Source: Zoroaster sp. YZ-2022
Taxonomy: Eukaryota > Echinodermata > Asteroidea > Forcipulatida > Zoroasteridae
Assembly (NCBI GenBank): GCA_029582265.1
Contig: CM055837.1
Coordinates: forward strand, 15,908,369 to 15,972,368
Reading direction: 5' to 3'
DNA: 64,000 nt
A program made the translations under genes and the position numbers. Positions 33,301-48,300 of the stretch are shown here, in pieces; the stretch's first letter is position 1, and each line of letters starts with the position of its first letter. The notes beneath the pieces are model-generated. The model did not search any database, was not told the DNA's origin, and saw only the letters and a program-made list of their open reading frames with translations.

Positions 33301-36300
33301 ATTAATTTCACTTTTCTTGAAAATTATAGCACGCCAGACAATAACTTCTGGGGAAGATTAATACCATTTAACCCTCCTACTGATAGACCATTTGAAACCA
33401 TTCAAAATTTCCACTTTCAAAAATGCCCATTGGTTTTGAACAGTGTTGGTAGCAAGCTTTACTACCATTCAAATCCATTCAAATGCATAGAGGGCCCATT
33501 GATTCACCACTTAGAAGTATCCAAACAAGGTTTTGTATTAGCTGACCTACCATTCAAAACCATTTGGGGAAATCAATACTGTACACAGTTATTTCACCAT
33601 TCAAAACCACAAAAGCGAATGGTTTCAAATGGTGCATCAACTTGTATGAAAAAGGTACCAAAAGTAGGAGGGTTAATCTGCTTTAGGGGTGTGCGTTTTC
33701 AGATATTTTTGTAACCGGATACCCGAAATCAGGAAACTCCGGATACCCGTTTTCATTTTTGTTGAAAACATGCCTCTGGTGGTGCAAGTATGTGTACTGT
33801 AAATGGTAACAAAATTGACCTTTATAATACAGAGGATACCATACTTAAATCGATCTTTTCTTTACTGTGTTGTTTTTAAGTAAAACAATTAGTCAAACAT
33901 TCCCTCCAGTACTGCTAGTTTGATAAGTTGTTGAAGCCGCCACTGCCAGGCCCTTTGCAGTCTTAACGATTCGACACAATGTATCAAAAACAGTTGGAGA
34001 AAAGTGAATGGAAAATGTCTGTAAAATACTACAAAGGCTTTATTGGAGTGTAATCTCTTGAATTTAAAGATAATTGTCTGTACTATAAGTGTAAACATTA
34101 CATTGTTCAAGAGTGACAGATTTCTGTTCAAAAGTCCGAATTTTCAAAGGTCGTTTACGGGTAATCGGAACCGAAAAATGGAACCGGGAAATGACAGTTT
34201 CGGTCGGGTATCAGGAAACCCGGATACCCGGCACAACCCTAATCTGCTTTACACTAATTAGCCCTAACCCTGCTCAACGCAACTTTGGATGGCACCTTTA
34301 TCCATAACCATGCTTAATGCAGCTCAGAGAACAAAAGAACCATTGTTCTAGGTGATGGGTCTTGTTGCGTTGAGCAGCCTGCACACTTTTCTGTTGTTGC
34401 AGAAACAAGTTTAACATACAAATTTGACCAGACGTACATGTAACATGACTCTTAGCTCCCATTTTTTGTTGTTGCAAATTGCAACCATGATTCATAACAA
34501 ACGACCTTTATACTGAAGATCTTGTGTGGACCCCATGATATTTTCTCTGTAAATTTACCAGCTTGCTCTGAGTATTTTTTCAACAGACTGTACAACAAGT
34601 GTTGTGACAAGATATCATGTGGCACAGCATGTAAGCAAACTACTTCCTTCGTGCCAACTGCTAATGTCTGGTCTCTGTTGGATAAATTAAATTAAGCAGT
34701 CTGCCTTTGAGGAAAGATCTTGCTGGGGTCAAAACCTGAGGGCCTCTAAAAAATAAAACTTCCTTTAAATTTATACTACACATGTTGTTTTGGTTGGTAA
34801 GCAGTTTGTTCATGTAACAGCATTTATTGTTTATTTGTTATACATGTATGGAATAAAAGTTTGTCACACAGTCTGTATTGCAGGATAAAGACATGTAATA
34901 CTTGGACTCATATTGGAGTACAATTTTCTGTAATGGACCTTGCCTTGGGTGATAATGGACCTTGCTATGGGTGATAATGGACCTTGCTATGGGTGATAAT
35001 GGACCTTGCATATATGTAATAATGGACCTTGCTGAGGGTGATAATGGACCTTGATGATGGGTGATAATAGACCTTGTTGTGCAACAACTAGCATGCTTTG
35101 TTTTTGTGGTGTGGCGAAATTACAAAAGGGCAATTTGTCAATTGCAATGAGCCTGGTTTGTCAAACAATTTTATTTTTAAAACTATTTTCTAGTTAATGA
35201 TACAATGAAATATGTACGGTATTCATAACTTTTGCAGGTTTTTTTAAAACATCTCTCAAGGTATGGATGCATTTGGAGTGACATGGCCGATCGGATTTGT
35301 GTTCTGATGGCTGAGTCGTCAGAATGTGGGTTCGAATCCCGACTGCGACCATGGTGCTTGTGTCCTCGAGCAAGACACTTTACCATAATTGCTTCTCTCC
35401 ACCCAGGAGTAAAATGGGTATCTGTGAGGGCAGAGTTGGATGTTGTATTTGAATAGCCCATATGCGCCAAAATGGCAGCAATTGAGCTGTATACTCCCCA
35501 GGGAGCTGAGGTTTCAGGAATGATTCGTTGTATAAAGCCCTTTTCACACAAGCACCAATAACAAAGGTCCTTGGTAATGGGCGCCAGTTGTCTGTCGCCT
35601 CGGTCGTTTGCGATTTTTTTAAAACAAACTTTCACACGACTTCCACTCAAGCCAAAACTAACGTCCCTTGTTTTCCATTGAAGGTCAAAGGTCATGATTG
35701 TGCAGTCCAATATTTCACTGGTACTTCGCGCAGAGCTTTTTCACTGAATGCTTTCTTCTGCATTACCAGTGGTTTTCCCGCGAAGATATATGTGTTGTGT
35801 GAAGTCAAACGTTACTTTCTCCCACATTTTGTTTTCATTTCCTTCCCATTTCCCGATATCCATAATAAAACGAGAATTTTATTCTCGTTTTATTATGGAT
35901 ATCGAATCAAGTATACTTGCAACGATTCCGATGGATTCACAGAGCCAGATTTCTAATGTAAGGCCATCCAACGTATCCGTGTCCCGGCCAAGAAAGTCTC
36001 TTTGGAGTTACGATGAAACCGTTTCATTCACTGATCAACGTGACACGTGATAGGGATGTACAGTACAAGTTGTTTACCACCAACACACATCGATCATCCG
36101 GGATTATTGCAAGCTGATCTAGTGATGCGTTCTGTGCATGCGAAATGATACCGCCAAAGCAAGGGTCCCCTGTTTGGGCGCACGTAGCGTTTCACACGAC
36201 CTATCGTGGCGATTTTAACATCGATGCGATTTTTTGGAGGAGGTCTCGATCTCTGTTATAAATAACGAGGGTCCGTGGTAATTATTTAACAAGGATAGCT

Positions 36301-39300
36301 TTCACACGACTGGGATTTGCTATTTTTTAACATGGATGCGATTTTTAGTCAAGGTCCCTTGTTAAAACGGTCTCGTGTGAAAGGGCCTTAAGAGCACTTT
36401 AAAATGCCTCCATTATTATTATTATTATATTTTCAGATATTTTGCCAAAGGTTTGTGCTGGCTCAAACAGTTTCCAAATGTCAGAACTACATGTAAGAAT
36501 CTAACAATCTTCACCATACATGTGCCGGTACATGTTCATCCACTTGTAATGAGAGATATTTAATAATTGCTATTAACAAATGTTTGACATTCTCAATGTT
36601 GAGTGACAAAAAGAACTTGACTTTCAAATTTCAGACGGTTTGCCTTTGGCATTTATAAGTTACAATCTAGATGAAGGTTAACTGTCTTTACATGTAAATT
36701 AAAAATGAGGAAGTTTTGATCTTATCAGTCAGCATCTAAAATGTCAAACATTTGTTTACGGCAATTATTAGATACCTTTAATTACAAGTACTGTAGATGG
36801 TGAAATACATGTACGCATAATTTGAGGGTCGCGTTGAGAGATCTTTATCGGAGAATTAAAATTTTATCAAAATAAGTCCAAAAGTGAGACTGGTGCTTTC
36901 AAATTATTTATTCTTGGTGACTTTTCAGTTGGTAGTCAGAGAACCAGACAATCTAACCCTCCTTTGAAAACACTGGTCAACAATTTTTTTAAAGTTGTCT
37001 GCTTCGGAGATAAAATGTGCTGAATTCAAATATGACAATTAAAATTGCTGATTGGCTACTGTTTCCAAGATATTTAAGTTTACATTTTATGTACTATGTA
37101 TATGGTGTACATAGCAGATTTTTTATCATGAATTGTAAACCTAGGTCTTTTCATGTGTTTATGGTTGTTTCACTTGATATTATGTCACCTGCCCTGTTTA
37201 TGTAACACTTACTATGTATCGGTTCATAGTTCAGTCCTTATTCAGTGTCTACTCTGCGCTTCTTGGCTTGTCTCTTGTAGTCATTAAACGGTACCATATC
37301 TTGAAAACTAGAGCCAATCAACAATTTTAAGCATCATTTCCATTCTCGGTGACCCATAATTAGTCAAGTTTGACTTCATTTGTTTCGGAAGCATTTTGGC
37401 TGTAGACCAGTGAAATCAAAGAAAAGGCTCAGTCCTGATAGATCAACTACCGTATTTCCACTCTACTTGGGAAATATATACATAACAGCAAAAGAAACGT
37501 CACCCCTAAAAATATTTATTATTTTCATTTTATAATTAATATAATTTGTTTAATGAAGAATATTATGAGTATGGAGTGTAACACGAACACAATGTGGCAA
37601 ATTTGGTTGACCTCAAAATTCGTCATGCATGACGTCCGAGGACACATAAGCTAAACACGTTCTCAGACTTATCAAAATTTAGGGGGTGACGTTTCTTTTG
37701 CTCACATCAATTGTTAACAAATTTTAATGAAGAGGGATTTGAACCTTTGTTGAGTGTTGTGCCTGAGCAGTCTAGTGCATCAGACTCTGGCGGTGTTGGA
37801 ATGTGGGTTCGAATCTTGGCCGGTTGTGGCATTTGTGTCTTTGAGTAAGACACTTAAAACCATATACATGTAATTGCTTGGTCCTTTGGATGGGACGTTA
37901 AGCTGTTAGTGGCATGTACTAGAAACATGAGTGCACATACAAGAAACCATAATGAAACCCCCGCTCCCCACCCCCGCTCCCCACCCCCGCTCCCCACTCC
38001 CCCACCAATGTTGTTATCTCCAGCCGGAGCACAGACCATACAATGAGAGCCAACATTGTCCGGGGGCCGTGGGGCCCAGCGAGATTTGGCCAGGATTGTA
38101 GGGACACTAGTCAGAAGCCATAAAAACTACATGTACATACATACATGTATGTACATGTATGTACATGTATGTTCATATGTATGTGGCGTAGCCCTTTACA
38201 TAGTTTGTAGTGCTTGGAGTTAACGGTTGTTTCGCTAACTATTTCCCACCTGATGGCCACACAAACTACATGTAATGTAGATCGTCAGCAAATGGAACAA
38301 TGTGTATCAATAAACTACCAGCAATGATTCTTTAACCCTGTTCCACGTTGAGGCCACTCCCAACCACTAAATGTCCAATATGTTGTACACATATCATTTG
38401 TGCATATAAGCCACACTAACCCTTGTAAGTAATCTTGTATGTAAAACTCCGAGGCCACTGGAGACCACTTCTCCAATTACATACATGTACTATACATGCA
38501 TATGAAAACAATTGTATACCACTGTAGACCACCTTGTTCAGTGGAGTCTTATACATGTACATGTATGTCTGTGTACAGTACATGGACTTCTGTTTGATGC
38601 TGACTGATGCTGGGTTTTCAGCAGTTATTTTGTAAACACAGACTCTCAAGAGTAAGCCACCACCAGCCACTGAGACTGGAACATAATAGTATGCCCCTGC
38701 AATACATCAATCACAAACCACTAAAACCAACAGACATATGAGGTATTATGTTACTATGCAGTATAGCCATTAGGAGCCACTGCCTTCCATAACAATGGCT
38801 TGGAGTGGCCTCAATGGTTTGTTCATAAATTTGCACTGATAGTAGGAGGTGTATGTTCACTGTAGATTAAGCCCCAAGTTAAGATGCTAATCCTTAGCAG
38901 TGCAATGGCAGGATCACCAGGGAATGATTTAATTTGTTGGATAGCAACAGTTTTAGTAATACTAATTTTGGATAGTAAACCTTGAATTGTGATTAGCAAA
39001 TTGTGAATATTTTGTATCATTTTGATATGCGATACATGTCAAATTTTTCACTGATCAATTACATGTAATATGTGATTTTTTCCATACAGATATGAAAGTA
39101 ATCTACATAAAAATCTACACACACATGTACACCCATCACAACTTCTAAGTTCCCCCTAATATTTTTTAGAATATCTCAACAAGTATTGCATGAATTTTAA
39201 AAATTCAAAAAGCAAATGACAGAATGACATGTTCTACACAGCTCCTAAGGAAATGGTTGAAATTCAATCATGCATGCACAATTGACAGTGATTTGAATGA

Positions 39301-42300
39301 AAATTCAGCTGAAAAAAAAGTTGCAGTACAAAGCATTGCTTCAATGGCATGTTACACATGTAGTTTTCTGTAAGAACTCATGCATCAATAACAATGAGTG
39401 ATGATGGCTGTTTCATAATAAGAAAAGAATATTCAAAGAGCAACATGCATGTCCATTGTTTTAGAAGGGTAGAGCAAGAGTTTAATATGGAATTGGTCCT
39501 CCATTATTCTCCATAACTGAGTTCTTACAGAAAACTACATGTGTAAGTGCAATGCGGTTTAGTGCAATTGGACCTGTGTTCTGATGATGGCCGAGTTGTC
39601 AGAATGTAGGTTCGAATTCTGGTTGCGACTGTGGAAGATGTGTCCTTGAGCAAGACACTGATACATGTACTGTATGTAAATTGGACATTGCATCTCTTCA
39701 CCCACGAGTATAAATAGGGGTGTGCGTTTTCGGTTATTTTTGGAACCGGATACCCGAAATCAGGAAACTTCGGATACCCGGATACCCGTTTTCATTTTTG
39801 TTGCAAACATGCCTCCGGTGGTGCACAAATACATGTACTGTAAATGGTAACAAAATTGACCTTTATAATACAGAGGATACCATACTTAAATCGATCTTTT
39901 CTTGACTGTGTCGTTTTTATTAAAGTAAAACAATTAGGCAAACAATTAGGCAAACATTCCCTCCTGTGCTGCTGGTTTGATAAGTTGTTTGAAGCAGCTG
40001 CTGCCAGGCCCTTTGCAGTCTTAACGATTGGATATATGTACAATGTATCACAAACAGTTGGACAAAAGTGTATGGAAAATGTCCGTAAAATACTACAAAG
40101 GCTTTATTGGAGTGTAATCTCTTGAATAAAAGATAATTGTCTGTAAAAGTGTAAACATTACATTGTTCAAGAATGACAGATTTCTGTTCACTCCGCTCAA
40201 ATGTTAAGTCCGAATTTTAAAAAGTCGTTTATGGGTAATTTGAATCGAAAAATGGAACCGGGTAATGACCGTTTCGGTCGGGTATCCGGATACCAGGCAC
40301 AGCCCTAAGTATAAATCAGTGAGGGTAGAGATAGTGATTGTGTATGATTAGCCCTGTAGCGCCAAAAAGGTTGCACATGCATGTAATGGGCTGTATACTC
40401 TCCAGGGAGCTGAGAAAGATTACAGATACATGTAGGAATGATATTGGCCCAGTGTCCAGGGGAAATTTATGTAATGGTAAAGTGCACTGGGACATTATGT
40501 GAATGCATTAAGTACTGTTTATTTATTAGAATGAAATATTATTTTTTTAAATTAAAATTTGTTATTTGTTTATATAGCAATGTGTCGACCTTTCAAGAGA
40601 CTGGACGTCTTTCATCGGCACGGCAAAACCCAAGGGTCAGGACACAGCATTGTCCTCGGACATCGACTCTGTTTATGTCCTTCTCGAGGCCTACCCGCCC
40701 AAAAAGGACCCCCACGGACGGGTCAACCTCCGCAAGGTCACCCGAGAACGAGTCGTCAAGCTTTCGGGGCTCACCACGCCTCTCGCCTGGAAGTCCGGGG
40801 AGCCGTTTGGGATTCTCGTCAAGGCCACGGTTAACAACTTTGGGCTGGTGGGTTCGGCTTATCTGGAGGGAGTACTGGAGTTGGATGATGGACTTTTGGT
40901 TGAGCAGATAGTCTGTAAGTCTGGAATGTAATAAACAAAATCAATCAAAGAAAATGTAATCATCGACAGTCTCTCAGTCATAATCCCCCTCAGTAACCAT
41001 TTCACACAGCAGGTCTTAATTGCATTTATATACACTTTACATGTCGTCGTGTCAGTGCAAAACACAATAAAGGCCATCTCCTAAAATAGCAGTTTTCTTA
41101 AATTACATTCGAGTTTGAAATCACCCAAAGAATTTCAACATTTGAATAGACATCTCGCTTATCCTAAATATAATTTGAGTTGATTATTACTATTATTTTT
41201 TAAACAATCAACAAATGGCGGAAAAGTGAGGTAACTTTTGCGTCCAATTTTATGTGAGGGTGAAAAATAAAATAAATCAACTCAAATTGGTTCTAGTATA
41301 AGCCTGCATGTCCATTCACATTGAAACGCTTTTCAGGTAAAATAAATATCAACCATTGAAAAACTGCTAGCGATGATGTGTGTACATTGACATCACATGA
41401 GGTAAAAAAAAGTCACTCATTGGTTCATGAATGCGTGCTGCGCTTACGTGTGCCACGCCTTTGAGTGTGTGTACACGCAGCACGCATATACATGAACCAA
41501 TGAGTGACCTACATGTAGACTGGTACCCTGTGTTTATCCTATCAACAATAGAGACAGGCTCTGGCCGTACCATTCAAGAGATTTCATTGGATATGTTTTG
41601 CCAAAGATCTTAAATCTCCATGAAACTGAGAGTCCGGTATCTGGCGTAATTCAAGAGCCTCGAAGCAAGATGTCAGATTATCGGGCTATGAGTGACCTTC
41701 TGTTGCGCCTGAATAAGGGCGCCTTTCAAGTTGTGACATCAAATGCATTTAAGGTTAATTGATCACATGGCCCACTTCTGAAATGTGGTAGTCTGAGTGT
41801 GATGTTTGCGCTTTCACTGCTGTTTTCAAGATTGTAAATGCCGCATTTCAATCTAACCTGTTAAGTCCTGTATGAGGAAATATATAGCTACGACGTAGAC
41901 GTTTCCGTTGCAATCGCTAATCTTTGCTAAATAGATAATTAGCTGCTTACAACCTAAAGGACCTGTAGGATACCTGTAAATTGCAAAATAGTAGTTATAT
42001 TGGCCTTACATTTCAAACCTAGCAGGTTCTATCTCTGATGTTAGTCTTGGAATGTTTGTTGGCTTTATCAGCCCAAAATTCAAAGTTAGTGGAATAAGTA
42101 TGGGAAATGCAGATGAAAACGAAAACAGACCAAATGAAATCCGGGATGTAACTGAGGTTACAAATAGGGGTGTATCGCGATACTTGGTCATGATATGATA
42201 CGTATCACGATATACACTTATCGTGAATACTAAAAATGCTAAAAAAAAGTGTCAGTGAATTACCCAATGTTGTACAGAGACAGTAAAAACAGTATTGCTT

Positions 42301-45300
42301 ATTCTCCTTCCCATTTAAAAAGGCTATGGCCTGCTATAAATTAGGCTTGGTATAATTTATAATCATGAATAAATGTTTGTGCAGATTTTTGTTCTCTTAA
42401 CCCTTTAAACTCAGGCCTGTTTTGGTGAATTTTGTATGTGCTGCGGTTTTGTATAAAAAATTCTGCCTTCTCAAAAACCTTACCACATTATATACCATTG
42501 GAAAGCTTACATATGGGCCTACATTTTTATCAAAGTTTTGACCCCCACCAACCTTTTGGAAAAAAATGGCGTACAGATGTTGTGTAAGAATTGATTTATT
42601 TCATCGGACGCCGGCGTCCGATATTCTACAGGGCTGAGTTTAAAGGGTTAAGCAACCTTCTCTTAAACAACCTTGCCAGCAAATTGCCAAATCCTTTGGA
42701 GAAAGAAATGCTATTTTGCTTGTTTCTAACATTTTGCATTTTCCAACAACTTCTTTATACTGAGTACATGTATGAAAAAATATTGACCATTTCCACAGGT
42801 GTGGACACCATCGGAGAACCGTTCAACCTTGTCACACAAGAGCCAAACACCCCTTCACCATCACACAAACCTCCACAGTCCCCCTTTCAGCGTTCGCCCT
42901 CCGGGAACAGCCTCATTCAAAGAACCAGTGCATCTAGAAATGACCCCAGTATCTTACGCAGGAAGCACTCACAGGAATTCATGAAGAAAATGGAGGAACA
43001 GCAACGGAAAACCCGGAAGTCGTCGTCGTCGGAGTACAGCGAGGGGGGGACCTCGTTCGACATGACAACGCCTGAAGAAGAGATGTTCATTGAGACGGAA
43101 GGGAATGCTAAGTTTACTTTGGGAGGTGATCAAATACACATCGGGCTAACGGAACCATCAAGTGAGAGTGGATTAACATCAGGAACAGTCTTGTTGAAAC
43201 CACCTAACATTCTTGTGTATACTGGATCGGATGAGACAGATTCTTCCAGATATGAGGGTACTGTGGCCTTCCTTGAGAAATTTCTCCGTCGGGATCGCTA
43301 CGTCATCTACCAACTTAAGCAAGCCCAGTTGTTGACCCACCCATGGGCTGATAATTGTTCTCTACTCATCATTGTGACCAGTGCCAAGACAATACCAGAA
43401 AATGCTCTCAAGAAGTGTACCGACTACGTCAGGTCCGGCGGACATCTTCTTGTGCTTAGTGGAAATAGCGTCCCGTCTAAAACGCAACACATTGTCAATT
43501 CTATCAACTACTCTGCAATCCTTGACAACAAAACCATCGAATTTAAGGCGCTGTGTTCTGGAGACGCGTCATCTGTTGGTATGTTCACTGGTAATGATGT
43601 CAAAGTTCTTGCAGAGAGCCAGGGAAACGCAGTTATCACAGAAACGTCTTTTGAAGGAAGCGTGGGGAAAATTATCGCATCACAAGTGAGTGTTCTCCAG
43701 TGTTTTAACCAGTTCGCACCGGGAATAAAAAAAAATTTCCGAACCCCCGTGGCGGGTTTATTTTTATCGCACAAACACGAACAATGGTGCTCACCAGAGC
43801 ATGACCGGGGAGACCGCGTCTTCCACCGTATGCTTATGGCTCGTTGCCACGTCGACCGGGAATCTATACAAATATTCCCGAGAATCCTGTGGCGTGTTTA
43901 GACGCTCTCCGATCCGCTGTCCAAAAAAAAATGTGCATGAATACACGGCCTCCGACGCGAACTGGTTAAATTGACTTTGGTGCATGTACATGTAGATTAT
44001 AGAAGTTAGACAATGCTAGACCAACATTCTAGTCACATTTCGACTTCTGACGGAGAAATAACTTACATGTGTACACAATTGGTTTTACTTTTTGCCCTTA
44101 TACCGATGTATGTATTCTCAGTGGTTTCCAAGTGTCTGTGGACAAAATCCCGGGCGGGATTCAAACAAAGGACCTCCTCCTTATTAGTACAGACGTCTTT
44201 ACCTCACGACATTGGACGAAAACGTCCGTCAAGGATTAGTACTAGTAAAATATAAACTCAAGTTAATAAAATGCTAGCCCGCTGTTTTAACCCTTCTACA
44301 ATCAGTGCATTTTTTTGAAACAACCCATTCAGGCCACTCCAAGCCATTAGCTGTTGCCAGTGGCCTCCTGTGGTTACCCTTCTGTGCACTGTCACACCAC
44401 TGAGATTACAGGGTAAAGTGGTCTCCCATCGATACATTGCAGGCCATACTAATATGTTCAAACATTTACAGTGGCCTTGGGTGGCACACAGTTGATTTTG
44501 TAAGATTACTTGGAAAGGACAGCAGGCTTGTACATGTATGTACTGAAGGTTGCTCAAGAACAGAATTTTGTTGATCGGAGTGGCCTCTATGTGTAGGAGG
44601 GTTAATCCTCAGCATACAAGTAACCACACAATTTATTATACATGTATGTACCTAACAGCCATGGGCGTGTACAGTCTTCGATTGGCCAGAATCAAGCCCT
44701 TTAAATATCACTTTTATTTACAGTTTCTGACATCCGAATTTCATGTTTTTTTTGTTCGTTTAATATCGATATTATCTTGCTTTTTAAATTATATTTTATT
44801 GGGAGGTCTCTTGAGCCAAACACGGCGATCTTAAAAGTACATGAAAAGGAGTAGTTACATGTAAGAAACAAATGCACTTTTTGTATTTAGTCTGCCTGTA
44901 CTTTTCCACTGCCTACAAGAGGGTTTTTAAGAGGGGCTCTTTAGCAAACATAAATTTTATTTATGTTAGCTCAGTGGAAGAGCCAGTGGCATATTGCCAT
45001 AGTTAAGAATTGTTGACCGCGGCCAGTACTTGGATGGGGAGACCATTCCATGAATTGTTTGCAATTGCCTGGCTAGTCTAGGGGCACATGTGGTAGGACC
45101 CTATAATATCATCAGGGTCTGCGTCCTACATGTACGTAAAGCTGTAGGTCCTGTGTGTTGTGTAACCCTAACTCCCTAGGTATTTTGGCTAGGAACCTTC
45201 CTTAACCCTAACCCCCTATAGGTATTCTGGCTAGGAATCTTCCTTAACCCTAACCCCCTATAGGTATTCTGGCTAGGAACCTTCCTTAACCCTAACCCCC

Positions 45301-48300
45301 TATAGGTATTCTGGCTAGGAACCTTCCTTAACCCTAACCCCCTATACATGTAGGTATTCTGGCTAGGAACCTTCCTTAACCCTAACCCCCTATAGGTATT
45401 CTGGCTAGGAACCTCCCTGAACCCTAACCCCCTATAGGTATTCTGGCTAGGAACCTTCCTTAACCCTAACCCCCTATAGGTATTCTGGCTAGGAATCTTC
45501 CTTAACCCTAACCCCCTATAGGTATTCTGGCTAGGAACCTTCCTTAACCCTAACCCCCTATAGGTATTCTGGCTAGGAACCTTCCTTAACCCTAACCCCC
45601 TATAGGTATTCTGGCTAGGAACCTTCCTGAATCCTCCAAAATCCATCAGTGCACTTTTGGAAACATGCCCTTATCTTCAAAATGCACCATGCATTTTTGT
45701 TGATCTTTCATATTCAGCACTTATGGCCTGTGCTTCTTGCCAGGTAGTAATTTTGCCCCATTTGAAGAGATGAAACTACTTAAGTTTCCAACGGTGCTGA
45801 ATTTTCCCCAAAAAGTGCCCCTTGGAGGATTTTGCAGGATTTGGGGTGGTTAATGCACATAAAAGAACCCAGGACACTTCTTGTGAAAGAGAAGGGGCTC
45901 GCTCTGGTGTTTCAGAAATGGCAGCAAAATATGCCAAAATGCTTTGAAAACTTGCTTCTTTTTTTTTGGAAATACAAATGCCGTCATTTTTGCAAAATAA
46001 TCGTGATAAAAATGGTTACCGAAGGGGCACTTTTTTTTTTACTGTTAAACTCGGCTTCTGACAACTATTTTGTGAAAAAATATTTCATTTGTAAACTATT
46101 TGTATTTTTTTCTAAGAGGAAATTATCAATGTTCCAATGAAAACTAACAAATTCGGAAATTGCTGACTACATGTATAGAACAGATACATCTTTAACATTG
46201 GAATGCGCATTATTAACAAATTGCTACACTTATATTGTACACATTTGTACATGTACAGTCATGGGCGGATCCAGAACATTTTTAGGGGGGGGCTGAGAAT
46301 CAAAAACAATTATTTTTCAGTACTACAAAGGGTGCCGCCACTTCCTATGCGCAACGGTTAGTACAGTACTAAGTAGGTCACCTCCTTATGTTTATCCCGC
46401 ACACTGTGGGAATGGGAGTGCGTTTTCCCCTCCCCTCCCCCTCTCTCTCTCTTTTTCTCCCTTTAAAATTTTTTTTTTTATACGATTTTAGGGGGGGCTA
46501 CAGCCCCCTTAGCCACCCCCCCCCCTGGATCCGCCAATGACAGTATGCAAGGTGTTAGTCGAAATTTCAAAACAAGGTGTCCAAATTGTTGATTTAAAAC
46601 ACGATTACATGTATAAATGACAGATGAAATACATAGGGTGTCCAAAATTGAAACAGGGTGTACAAAAGACACCCAGACAACCCTCTGGCTAATACTGTGC
46701 ATGTGCATGTATCATTTATCTAATTGACCTACAATGTAGCAAGTAATAGTGTATTTATACACTTGTACATAATTTACAGTCTGAAGTTGCAGAAAACTGA
46801 ATTAATGTACCATGGGACAGACAGAGCTGAATCCCGTGGGACAAACTTAAGAAATAGTCGCCAGCAAATTTAATATTTTCTTTTTAACCTGGCCCGGGGT
46901 TAGATTTACATTACCAATGTTGTACCTTCCCTTCAATGTATATCTTGATTTGTACAAAGAATTATATGGGGGGTGGATTGGGGTGCAAAAGGGGATGAGG
47001 TAAGATCTAAGGAATATTTCATGGTATAAAGCAAAAGAACTGAACATCATATTTCTGGCCAAAAAATTGTATTAACCCTAACTCCCTAGGCCCATTTGCT
47101 TACACATAACCTGAATCCTCCAAAATCCTTCAGTAGTAAAACAAGCACATGACATGTATACACACATGTGTTTCTAATTTGTGATACATGTACATGGCCA
47201 GGGACCCTCCCTGCATGCATGGAGCAATAAACAGTGTCCACTGACCCAAGCACTGACCTTGCAATCACTACAACAAACATGTACATGTACCATGGAAAGG
47301 CAAGTATGCCTAATGACCTGAATCCTCCAAAATCCTTCAGAAGTAAAGCAAGCACATGACATGTATGCACACATGTGTTTCTAATCTGTGATACATGTAC
47401 ATGGCCAGGGACCCTCCCTGCATGTTAATAATGATATTATCTTTCAAAATACACTGTACATGTATACAGGTGTACATATGATTGATATAAATTAAGCTGA
47501 ATACACATGTACATGTACAGAGTTCATTGAACATTCTGTACATGTGCAAGTTAATGGAATAAAATTGCGTATAATTGCATCTCGGCATGATCCAAGCTTT
47601 AATGGGGGGGGGGGGGACTGTGCATTTGCAATATCTCCAAATGTCATTTAAAGATCGACGCATTATTCCATGTGTTTCTCTATTTCACCGACAGTTTGAT
47701 TCTTAAAGCCAGTGTTATACCTATGTACATGCATACTATACGATTTTGGTTAAAAATGTTATGTGGATGGCTGCATCCATATTCAATGTACAATACAAAA
47801 GCTATCCTGTGTAAGTTTCAGCTTAATTTTAAGTGTTTCAAAACAAGAAAATAGTAAAAATGCATGACAGATTATTCAGATTTATTCCACAGGCCTGTGA
47901 TTTCTCAGGATTTTTTTTACAAATCTCCCTTTGCCTCAAAATGTTATTGAAAGAAGAGAAGTAGCCACCAAGGAAAGAAATTAGTAGCCTGTATTGTGTC
48001 CAAACCTCTAGTTTCTTGTTTGTGGGGATGTGGAGAGTCTGTAAATCCTCCAAAATTAAACATCCAGGAGGTTCAGGGGGCTTTGTCCTCTAGACCAAAG
48101 GGAGACCCAGGCCTGCTACCCACAGGAGGTTCAGGGGGCTTTGTCCTCTGGACCAAAGGGAGACCCAAGCCTGCTACCCACAGGAGGTTCAGGGGGCTTT
48201 GTCCTCTGGACCAAAGGGAGACCCAGGCCTGCTTCCCACAGGAGGTTCAAGAGGCTTTGTCCTCTGGACCAAAGGGAGACCCAGACCCACTACCCACAGG

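Noticed and set aside
35528..35956. 142-codon frame on + strand
   Set aside because: Lies wholly in the CCCTTTTCACACA foldback element and has no similarity to any protein I recognise.
42591..42798. Upstream extension of the exon 4 frame to an ATG at 42591
   Set aside because: The segment begins inside a MITE and is followed by a good acceptor at 42798 whose phase fits exon 3 exactly; it is intron.
45161..45630. Interstitial telomere repeat (CCCTAA)n
   Set aside because: Each unit has only one or two CCCTAAC words embedded in a 42-bp sequence; they belong to the element's end motif and are not telomeric runs.
45176..45646. 156-codon minus-strand frame with a 14-residue repeat
   Set aside because: Product of the 42-bp array (42 is a multiple of three), with no start context or splice signals.
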